Origin: Flammeovirgaceae bacterium
Lineage (GTDB): Bacteria; Bacteroidota; Bacteroidia; Cytophagales; Cyclobacteriaceae
Assembly: GCA_022616575.1 (NCBI GenBank)
Contig: JAKEEN010000031.1
Coordinates: 1 to 5,921 of the forward strand
Length of the DNA: 5,921 nt
Direction of reading: 5' to 3'
Shown here one piece after another: positions 1-5,577 of the stretch; the stretch's first letter is position 1, and each line of letters starts with the position of its first letter. Made by a program: the position numbers and the translations under genes. The notes under the pieces were generated by a model that was not told the origin of the DNA, did no database searches, and saw only the letters and a program-made list of their open reading frames with translations.

Positions 1-763
1 AGGCAACAATGGCCATCGCTTCTTGCAGGGTAGCCGGTTCATCACAAATACGCAACTCTAATGTACCGTACTTTGGACTCGGCCGTAGGTCCCACCACAA
101 ATCGCGCATACTATCAATAGAGCCCGTTCTCACCAATGACTTATATAAATTTTGAAACGATTTCCATTTTTTTACGATGTACGGCATGCCCGATGTTGGC
201 ATCGACTCATACATGGTGGGTCGTGAGCAAGCCAAGCCTGTTTGCATACGCTGCCAAAATGGTGAGCTGGCAGACAATGCAATTAAATGAGGAACGAAAT
301 TCAAAAAGAAATTATGAAAGCGAATACACTCATCTCCGGCCCTCATAGCAATATGAATATGCATTCCATAAACCGCCATCCTGCGAATGATCCATTGGTT
401 TCTATCCATCAATTCATGATATCGCGGTGAAGGGGTAACCAATCGATCCCGATAATCTGCTTCAGGGTGTGTGCCGGTTGACGAAATTTTTAAGTTGAGA
501 TTTTCAGCAGCCTTCTTTACTTGTTGAATATTTGCAAAGAGTTCTCTCTCGGCCTGATGAACATCTTTACAAATACCCGTTATAACTTCAAGGGTGCTTT
601 GAAAAAATTCATGTTTCAATTGAGGTACAGACAGGTGATCGATAATTTCATGCGCTCTGGGAGTAAGCAATAAAGCTTGACGATCAAGTACTTGAAGTTC
701 CAGCTCCACACCCAACGTTAAAGTCTCGGAATTTTCATGAAATAGTAAAGTTTCTTTTTTCAT
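1..763 (-). CDS. YbdK-type carboxylate-amine ligase (glutamate-cysteine ligase family 2), 3'-truncated by the window edge
   Basis: An open frame reads from ATG (761-763) to the left edge: 254 codons plus one base, with no stop. The family (GCS2, as in E. coli YbdK) has ATP-dependent glutamate-cysteine ligase-type activity; E. coli YbdK is a weak gamma-glutamylcysteine ligase, so the true substrate here is unknown. Visible marks, in order, are an N-terminal LGVELELQ segment (about residues 17-24), STLEVITGICKDVHQAE, STGTHPEADY, VYGMHIHIA (the family's GxHxHxG region, with Ala in place of the last Gly), VPHLIALSASSPFW, and near the window edge DLWWDLRPSPKYGTLELR. These match the family in order and spacing. 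The family is usually about 370 residues, so about one third is missing. The start gives MKKETLLFHENSE and no better upstream start fits. It is divergent from asnB, 49 bp away. It is a cytosolic enzyme by family; no signal peptide is seen. Confidence 0.88.
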   Translation of the reverse strand, partial: MKKETLLFHENSETLTLGVELELQVLDRQALLLTPRAHEIIDHLSVPQLKHEFFQSTLEVITGICKDVHQAERELFANIQQVKKAAENLNLKISSTGTHPEADYRDRLVTPSPRYHELMDRNQWIIRRMAVYGMHIHIAMRAGDECIRFHNFFLNFVPHLIALSASSPFWQRMQTGLACSRPTMYESMPTSGMPYIVKKWKSFQNLYKSLVRTGSIDSMRDLWWDLRPSPKYGTLELRICDEPATLQEAMAIVA

Positions 764-784
764 CGTCACTAATTACGGTATTTT

Positions 785-792
785 TAACTTTA
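785..792 (+). promoter_or_regulatory. possible -7 box of asnB
   Basis: TAACTTTA matches the Bacteroidota -7 consensus TAnnTTTG except at the last base and ends 20 nt before the asnB ATG. No TTTG-type -33 element is present at the usual spacing. The whole divergent gap to the ligase gene is only 49 bp (764-812). On the minus strand there is a TTTG (800-803) followed 19 nt later by TACCGTAA (773-780), a weak -7 candidate for the ligase. No clear Shine-Dalgarno is visible for either gene. This is a motif match by eye only. Confidence 0.28.
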
Positions 793-812
793 CGTCCGTC
801 AAAAAAAATTGT

Positions 813-2720
813 ATGTGCGGCATCACTGGTATTTTTGCGTTTAATGTTGTTGGCAAGCTCAACATGATCAATGTTACTGCAGCTACCATGGCACTGCAAA
901 AACGGGGTCCGGATTTTCAAGATATTTATCACGATCAGTTCGTAGGGCTTGGTCACCGCAGACTCTCTATCATTGATACCAGTGCTGCGGGCAATCAACC
1001 CATGTGGGATGAACAGAACCGCTTTTGTATTCTTTTAAACGGAGAAATATTCAATTACCGGGAATTAAAAAAAGAGCTGGAAGCAAAGGGGATTCATTTT
1101 CAATCTCAATCAGATACAGAAGTGCTCCTTAAACTCTACATTCTCGAAAAAGAAAATTGCCTCCATCGGCTCAATGGCTTTTTTGCATTCTGTGTTTACG
1201 ACAAACAGGAACAGACGCTCTTCCTGGCCCGCGACAGGTATGGCATTAAGCCACTCATTTATCATGTTGATGATGATAAGTTTCTTTTTGCTTCAGAAAT
1301 GAAGTCGCTACTCAAGTATGGGATCGAAAAAAGTATCGATTACAATTCCCTCTACATCTATCTCCAGCTCAATTACATTCCCGCACCGGACACCATCTTC
1401 ACCAACATTAAGAAGTTATTGCCCGGTCACTACGCAGTTGTCAGCCGGCAAAAATTAGAAGTAAAAAAGTATTACGAAATTCCGTACAACCGTGACGGAG
1501 CTGAATTAAATTCCTTACCATACGAGGATACTAAAGAGAAATTCAAACAACTTCTTGAAGCTTCAGTAACCCGCAGGTTAGTGGCTGATGTGCCGTTAGG
1601 TTCATTTTTAAGCGGGGGAATTGACTCCTCTGTTGTTACTGCTCTGGCCAGCAAACATAAACCTGATCTTCATACATTTTCCATTGGCTATCGCGATGAA
1701 AAGTTTTTTGATGAAACACATTATGCGAGACTGGTTGCAAAAAGACTAAAGACGGAACATACCGTCTTCTCCCTTACCAATAATGACTTGTACGCACACG
1801 TCCACTCCATATTAGATTATATCGATGAACCATTTGCGGATTCATCAGCCATTGCCGTTTATATTCTCAGCCGGGAAACACGCAAACATGCAACCGTTGC
1901 TTTGTCTGGCGATGGTGCCGATGAATTATTAGCCGGATACAACAAGCATGCAGCCTTCCAAAAAATCTTCAGCAAAGGCTGGAAGGAAACCCTGGTAGGT
2001 TCATTGCGTCCTCTTTGGAAAATGCTTCCTCAATCCAGAAACAGTTCTTTCTCGAATAAGATACGACAGCTCGATCGGTTTGGTGAAGGCATGAAATTAT
2101 CAGCTCAAGATCGTTACTGGCGATGGGCCGGGTTTGCAACCAAAGAAGAAACATTAAACATGCTGCATCCTGACCTTCGCATCAATAGGTGGCTGAATGA
2201 ATTTGTGCCAAGACGGAAAAACATTTTACAGCACATACCCGAAAAAGAAAATATCAATGATATACTTTTTACGGACATGCAATTGGTTTTGCCAAATGAT
2301 ATGCTGACTAAAGTGGATTTAATGAGTATGGCTAATGGCCTGGAAGTCCGCGTTCCTTTTCTTGATTACGAGGTCGTCAACTTTGCCTTTAGTCTACCAG
2401 CGAAATATAAAATTAACGGGGGCATGCGAAAGCGTCTGGTTCAAGATGCATTTCGTGATATCCTTCCCCAACAACTTTATAATCGGCCCAAAAAAGGATT
2501 TGAAGTGCCTTTGCTAAAATGGTTCAGAGGTGAGATGAAGTCACTCATTACAGAACTTCTCTCAGAAAAGTTTATTCATGAGCAGGGTATATTTTACTAT
2601 CCTGAAATTAAAAGACTGACCGATCGGCTTTTCTCATCTAACCCGGGTGATGTCCATGCCCGCATCTGGGGGCTGGTCGTTTTTCAATGGTGGTACCGGA
2701 AATTCGTTGTTAGTTCTTAG
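813..2720 (+). CDS. asnB: asparagine synthase (glutamine-hydrolyzing), AsnB family
   Basis: The enzyme makes asparagine from aspartate, glutamine and ATP in the cytosol. The 635-residue protein starts MCGITGIF, so removal of Met exposes the catalytic Cys2 of the class II (Ntn-type) glutaminase. This fixes the start at 813. The glutaminase domain spans about residues 2-210, with RGPD at 31-34, LGHRRLSIID at 46-55, NGEIFNY at 76-82 and SDTE at 100-103. The synthetase domain follows, with the pyrophosphate loop SGGIDSS at 267-273, SGDGADE at 365-371, the KVDLMSMANGLEVRVPFLD block near 503-521 and a C-terminal RPKKGFEVP segment. The length is usual for the TIGR01536-type AsnB family. All key residues are present, so it should be active. 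Paralogues of this family act in surface-polysaccharide clusters, but nothing here suggests that. The last codons (VVSS and stop) lie inside a heptamer repeat, so the extreme C-terminus is probably not conserved. It converges on glnS. Confidence 0.95.
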   Translation: MCGITGIFAFNVVGKLNMINVTAATMALQKRGPDFQDIYHDQFVGLGHRRLSIIDTSAAGNQPMWDEQNRFCILLNGEIFNYRELKKELEAKGIHFQSQSDTEVLLKLYILEKENCLHRLNGFFAFCVYDKQEQTLFLARDRYGIKPLIYHVDDDKFLFASEMKSLLKYGIEKSIDYNSLYIYLQLNYIPAPDTIFTNIKKLLPGHYAVVSRQKLEVKKYYEIPYNRDGAELNSLPYEDTKEKFKQLLEASVTRRLVADVPLGSFLSGGIDSSVVTALASKHKPDLHTFSIGYRDEKFFDETHYARLVAKRLKTEHTVFSLTNNDLYAHVHSILDYIDEPFADSSAIAVYILSRETRKHATVALSGDGADELLAGYNKHAAFQKIFSKGWKETLVGSLRPLWKMLPQSRNSSFSNKIRQLDRFGEGMKLSAQDRYWRWAGFATKEETLNMLHPDLRINRWLNEFVPRRKNILQHIPEKENINDILFTDMQLVLPNDMLTKVDLMSMANGLEVRVPFLDYEVVNFAFSLPAKYKINGGMRKRLVQDAFRDILPQQLYNRPKKGFEVPLLKWFRGEMKSLITELLSEKFIHEQGIFYYPEIKRLTDRLFSSNPGDVHARIWGLVVFQWWYRKFVVSS

Positions 2721-2782
2721 TCGTTCGTTGTTCAGACTCCAAAAAATTAACAACGATCAACGAACAACAATCAACGAGCAAC
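2703..2782. repeat. inverted heptamer tandem repeat between asnB and glnS
   Basis: The left arm reads as 7-nt units starting at 2703: TTCGTTG, TTAGTTC, TTAGTCG, TTCGTTG, then a partial TTC. The right arm has the complementary kind in register from 2751: CAACGAT, CAACGAA, CAACAAT, CAACGAG, then a partial CAAC. Arms 2705-2732 and 2749-2776 pair at 22 of 28 positions around a 16-nt spacer; the inner 8 bp (TCGTTGTT/AACAACGA) are perfect. The left arm overlaps the asnB stop (2718-2720) and the right arm ends just short of the glnS stop (2785-2787). A transcript from either strand could fold here. It might therefore serve as a shared transcription end or mRNA 3' protection, but there is no U-tract after the stem, so it is not a classical intrinsic terminator. 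The repeat is seen directly; its role is inference. Confidence 0.7.
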
Positions 2783-2784
2783 CT

Positions 2785-4440
2785 TCACTTAACTGATTTC
2801 GCCCAGGTATCCCTCAGCGTAACCGTGCGATTAAACACTAGCTGCTCTGATGAAGAATCTTTATCAAGGCAGAAATAACCCATTCGCAAAAACTGGAATG
2901 ATTGCCCCGTGCTTGCGTTGGCTAATGAAGGTTCAGCGTAAACTTGCTGAATCTTGAGCGAATCAGGATTAATGTGCTCTTTAAAATCCCCTTCGATGGC
3001 ACTCATGTCTTCAGCGGTAAAAAGCCTGTCGTATAAGCGAGCCTCAATTGGTAAAGCGGTTAATGCATTAACCCAATGAATCGTGCCCTTCACATGAAGG
3101 CCTGAAGTGTCACTTCCACTTTTGCTTTCAGGAAGATACGTACAATGCAGTTCGGTAATGTTGCCTGCACTATCTTTTACAACATTTTTACATTTTATAA
3201 TATAGGCACTCTTTAACCGCACCATCTGACCGGGCGCCAATCGGAAATATTTCTTTGCTGGATTCTCCATGAAGTCATCTTTCTCAATGAAAAGCACGCG
3301 AGAGAATGGCAACTCACGGATTCCGCTGTTTGTGTCTTCCGGATTATTCTCGCTTGGAAGCATTTCTGTTCTTCCTTCTGGAAAATTAGTGATCACCACT
3401 TTCACAGGATCGAATACTACCATTCTTCGTAATGCTATTTTGTTGAGATGTTCCCGCAGGCAAAACTCCAATAGGCTGATGTCAATCAAATTATCACGTT
3501 TGGCCACACCGATCCGATCACAGAAATCACGGAAAGCTTCAGGCGTATACCCTCTTCTTCTTGCACCCACCAGTGTTGGCATTCGCGGGTCATCCCATCC
3601 ACTTACAATTTTTTCATTCACCAATTGCAAGAGTTTTCGCTTGCTCATCATGGTGTAGGTCATGTTGAGACGTGCAAACTCATATTGTTTAGAAGGATAA
3701 ATCTCAAGCTTCTCAATCAACCAGTTATATAGGTCACGGTGGGGAACGAACTCAAGCGTGCAAATACTGTGGCTTACCTTTTCGATGGCATCACTTTGCC
3801 CATGCGCAAAATCATACATTGGGTAAATACACCACGTATCGCCTGTGCGATGATGATGCGCATGCTTAATACGGTAGATAATCGGATCGCGCATTAACAT
3901 ATTTACATGCGCCATGTCCACTTTTGCACGCAATACTTTTTCCCCATCTTTAAATTTGCCAGCCTTCATCTCTTCATAGAGTTTTAAATTCTCTTCGACA
4001 GAACGGTTCCGGTAAGGGCTTTCTTTACCTGACGTTGTAGGTGTACCCTTTAGTTCAGCAATTTCTTCACTCGTGCTGTCATCCACATAGGCGAGGCCTT
4101 TTTTAATCAGCTTAACTGCAAATTCATAAAGTTGATCGAAGTAATCAGAGGCGTAAAATTCATTAGCCCACTTAAATCCGAGCCAGCGAATGTCATCTTT
4201 GATACTCTCCACATATTCAGTTTCTTCAGTTACAGGATTAGTATCGTCAAAGCGAAGGTTGGTTTTTCCTCCATATTTTAAAGCAAGTCCAAAATTCAGG
4301 CAAATGCTTTTTGCATGACCAATATGCAGATACCCGTTTGGTTCAGGTGGAAAGCGGGTAACAATGCTGGCATACTTCCCTGAGCTCAGGTCGTTCTCAA
4401 CAATCTCTTCGATGAAATTTAAACTCTTCTCTTCGGTCAT
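2785..4440 (-). CDS. glnS: glutaminyl-tRNA synthetase (GlnRS)
   Basis: The enzyme charges tRNA-Gln with glutamine using ATP in the cytosol. The 551-residue protein is collinear with E. coli GlnRS (about 554 residues) from end to end. The class I catalytic core has RFPPEPNGYLHIGHAKS at about 29-45, with the HIGH signature at 39-42. It continues with LRFDDTNP, YVESIKDD, SPYRNRSVEENL, RDPIIYRI and CIYPMYDFAHGQSDA. The KMSKS-equivalent is MSKR at 265-268, with Lys267. The beta-barrel anticodon-binding part occupies roughly residues 335-530 and includes VKGTIHWV and the closing VFNRTVTLRDTWAK. Start ATG 4438-4440 gives the normal N-terminus, and an AAAGGA lies just upstream (4444-4449), unusually close at 3 nt. 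Its presence implies direct charging of tRNA-Gln rather than reliance on the Glu-tRNA amidotransferase route. It is convergent with asnB, divergent from the DUF4260 gene and probably monocistronic. Confidence 0.97.
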   Translation of the reverse strand: MTEEKSLNFIEEIVENDLSSGKYASIVTRFPPEPNGYLHIGHAKSICLNFGLALKYGGKTNLRFDDTNPVTEETEYVESIKDDIRWLGFKWANEFYASDYFDQLYEFAVKLIKKGLAYVDDSTSEEIAELKGTPTTSGKESPYRNRSVEENLKLYEEMKAGKFKDGEKVLRAKVDMAHVNMLMRDPIIYRIKHAHHHRTGDTWCIYPMYDFAHGQSDAIEKVSHSICTLEFVPHRDLYNWLIEKLEIYPSKQYEFARLNMTYTMMSKRKLLQLVNEKIVSGWDDPRMPTLVGARRRGYTPEAFRDFCDRIGVAKRDNLIDISLLEFCLREHLNKIALRRMVVFDPVKVVITNFPEGRTEMLPSENNPEDTNSGIRELPFSRVLFIEKDDFMENPAKKYFRLAPGQMVRLKSAYIIKCKNVVKDSAGNITELHCTYLPESKSGSDTSGLHVKGTIHWVNALTALPIEARLYDRLFTAEDMSAIEGDFKEHINPDSLKIQQVYAEPSLANASTGQSFQFLRMGYFCLDKDSSSEQLVFNRTVTLRDTWAKSVK

Positions 4441-4459
4441 AAATCCTTTAAAATGGCGG

Positions 4460-4467
4460 TAAATGTA
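4460..4467 (-). promoter_or_regulatory. glnS: possible -7 box of glnS
   Basis: On the minus strand TACATTTA agrees with TAnnTTTG except at the last base and ends 19 nt before the glnS ATG. It is one half of a perfect 7-bp inverted pair (AAATGTA 4461-4467 and TACATTT 4490-4496), whose other half faces the DUF4260 gene. No clear -33 TTTG is found at the expected distance, so this is only a candidate. Confidence 0.3.
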
Positions 4468-4489
4468 AAAAATACAGAAGGAATTTTAA

Positions 4490-4497
4490 TACATTTC
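4490..4497 (+). promoter_or_regulatory. possible -7 box of the DUF4260-regulator operon
   Basis: TACATTTC agrees with TAnnTTTG except at the last base and ends exactly 20 nt before the ATG at 4518. The box mirrors the glnS candidate across the 77-bp divergent gap. The gap is AT-rich and shows no Shine-Dalgarno for the plus-strand gene and no clear -33 element. Confidence 0.3.
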
Positions 4498-4517
4498 CAA
4501 TAATCAAATCTCTAATA

Positions 4518-4870
4518 ATGAATAAACTTTTGCGCCTTGAAGAAGCGGCCATGTTTGGGCTCTCTATTTATCTGAATTCGCTCCTTCCATTTGAGTGGTG
4601 GATATTTTGGGCATTATTGGTCTCCCCAGATATAGGAATGCTTGGATACCTTATCAACACTCGGATTGGCGCTATTTCTTATAATCTCTTCCACCATAAG
4701 GGAATTGCTCTCATTGTTTCCTTTTGGGTCTTTATATTACCAGCAGTGAACTCATGTTTGCTGGTATTTTGTTATTCGGGCACAGTTCTATGGATAGAAT
4801 TTTTGGTTATGGTCTTAAATTTCCGGATAGTTTTAAACACACACACTTAGGCATGATCGGTAGAAAATGA
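4518..4870 (+). CDS. DUF4260 family small membrane protein, broken by a one-base frameshift
   Basis: As written, the frame from ATG 4518 runs to a stop at 4848-4850 (110 codons), but only its first 69 codons look like the family: MNKLLRLEEAAMFGLSIYL, then SPDIGMLGYLI at 36-46 and GAISYNLFHHKG at 51-62. The remaining family signature is in the -1 frame, from about 4724 to a TGA at 4868-4870: AGILLFGHSSMDRIFGYG, LKFPDSFKHTHLGMIGRK. Adding one T to the run at 4722-4725 joins the halves into a 117-residue protein with about four hydrophobic segments (roughly 10-23, 27-46, 62-74 and 79-92). The restored TGA then overlaps the regulator's ATG as ATGA, a normal coupled-operon junction. The function of DUF4260 is unknown; the context suggests a link to metal homeostasis (inference). 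The break could be a sequencing error in a homopolymer or a genuine mutation. The family call comes from remembered sequence pattern, not a search. Confidence 0.8.
4722..4725 (+). other. frameshift site in the DUF4260 gene (T-run)
   Basis: The sequence CCTTTTGGG at 4720-4728 holds the four-T run. Upstream codons read GTT TCC TTT in frame with ATG 4518. Family-like sequence resumes at TTG (4724-4726), which reuses the last T. One missing T explains everything. The local codons do not form a canonical X XXY YYZ slippery heptamer in the zero frame, which argues against programmed -1 frameshifting. Confidence 0.75.
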
Positions 4871-5442
4871 ATCTGTTTATCAAAAATATGGTCTGCCATC
4901 GGTGTATCATGGCAGTAAAGCAGGAATTTGAAAAAGCCGGACTTCACCCGGAAAAGGTAGCCCTGGGCGAAGTTGTAATACAGGAAGAATCAATTCCAAC
5001 CGATAAACTTACAGAGCTTGACACTGCCTTGAAGTCTTTAGGTTTCGAGCGCATTGATGACCGCAAAGCAAGGTTGATTGAAGGAATCAAGAGCAAAATC
5101 ATTCAACAAGTTCATCACAGTAAGCAGGTCGATAGAAAATATAATTGGTCAAAAATTTTGGCCGATGAAATGCACTACGAATACAATTACCTAAGCAGCT
5201 TGTTTTCATCCGTTGAAGGCATCACACTTGAACAATACATTATCCGGCAAAAAATTGAAAAAGCTAAAGAACTCCTTTTCTATGATGAACTTAATCTGAG
5301 TGAAATCGCCACCCGCCTTGGTTACAGCAGTGTAGCCCACCTTTCTGCCCAGTTCAAAAAAATCACAGGCATGACTCCGTCTGAGTTGAAGAAATTTCAT
5401 GAAGTGGATAAAGTAAGAAAGCCGTTGGATAGCGTTAAATAG
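4867..5442 (+). CDS. HMA-like metal-binding domain fused to AraC-type DNA-binding domain, putative copper-responsive regulator
   Basis: This 191-residue protein has two parts. Residues 1-65 look like a heavy-metal-associated (ferredoxin-like) domain: first strand LFIKNMVC with a CxxC pair at Cys10 and Cys13, a helix to about Gly25, a central hairpin (KVALGEVVIQ), a second helix at about 45-58 and the LGFERIDD end strand. Residues 92-177 are an AraC/XylS-type double helix-turn-helix: WSKILADEM, YLSSLFSSVEG, EQYIIRQKIEKAKELL, then LSEIATRLGYSSVAHLSAQF and KKITGMTPSELKK, the classic AraC signature. No other effector domain is present. The CxxC position matches that of the CopA domain downstream (Cys22/Cys25). 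The inferred role is to bind Cu(I) or a similar ion through the CxxC and control copA. The ATG overlaps the restored DUF4260 stop (ATGA), which supports translational coupling and explains the lack of a Shine-Dalgarno. It is soluble and has no signal peptide. DNA binding is well supported; the ligand is inference. Confidence 0.88.
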   Translation: MNLFIKNMVCHRCIMAVKQEFEKAGLHPEKVALGEVVIQEESIPTDKLTELDTALKSLGFERIDDRKARLIEGIKSKIIQQVHHSKQVDRKYNWSKILADEMHYEYNYLSSLFSSVEGITLEQYIIRQKIEKAKELLFYDELNLSEIATRLGYSSVAHLSAQFKKITGMTPSELKKFHEVDKVRKPLDSVK

Positions 5443-5577
5443 TCCAACTTAAATCCTTATAGACTTTTATACACTTAGACATTTGCGTTTTTCCGCAATT
5501 ATGTAACCTAAAATTGAAATAGTGTAAAACTCAAAAAGGCATCAGGCAGTATACTTGAGTAGGTAAATCCAGAAATT
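5443..5577 (+). promoter_or_regulatory. copA upstream region with nested inverted repeats and a possible -7 box
   Basis: This 135-bp gap contains no gene. It holds a short hairpin (TTGCG 5483-5487, 6-nt loop, CGCAA 5494-5498) and a wider inverted pair (TACACT 5470-5475 and AGTGTA 5521-5526), each perfect but short. TATACTTG (5550-5557) agrees with TAnnTTTG at all but one position and ends 20 nt before the copA ATG. A second, weaker box TAAAATTG (5509-5516) lies 23 nt after a TTTG (5482-5485). AGGTAA (5561-5566) is a weak ribosome-binding candidate, 11 nt before the ATG. The length of the gap after a tightly coupled pair suggests separate control of copA. An operator for the upstream regulator is plausible but unproven. 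Confidence 0.4.

Noticed and set aside
1..340. Possible frameshift in the YbdK-type ligase
   Set aside because: A careful reverse-strand reading gives one uninterrupted frame through the TGLACSRPTM and DLWWDLRPSPKYGT regions to the window edge.
136..348. A 70-codon open frame on the plus strand near the left edge
   Set aside because: It lies entirely antisense to the YbdK-type ligase, whose frame carries clear family motifs over the same bases; its own translation resembles nothing I recognise.
735..998. An 87-codon minus-strand frame across the ligase/asnB gap
   Set aside because: It overlaps the ligase start in another frame and covers the conserved N-terminus of asnB (RGPD and LGHRRLSIID region) on the opposite strand; an antisense shadow.
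3269..3658. A 129-codon plus-strand frame inside glnS
   Set aside because: It is antisense to conserved GlnRS sequence including the MSKR region; its Ser/Leu-rich composition is typical of a shadow frame.
4720..4728. Programmed -1 ribosomal frameshifting in the DUF4260 gene
   Set aside because: The zero-frame codons TCC TTT TGG do not form a canonical X XXY YYZ slippery heptamer and no strong downstream stem was evident; a simple lost T is the simpler explanation.
4843..5482. A 12-nt near-direct repeat, ACACTTAG(G/A)CAT, before the regulator (4843-4854) and before copA (5471-5482), as a shared operator
   Set aside because: The first copy encodes the conserved THLGM of restored DUF4260, and an 11-of-12 match between two places in nearly 6 kb is expected by chance many times.
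5483..5498. Intrinsic terminator after the regulator gene
   Set aside because: The stem is only 5 bp and is not followed by a T-run (the Ts are in the loop), so terminator function is not supported.
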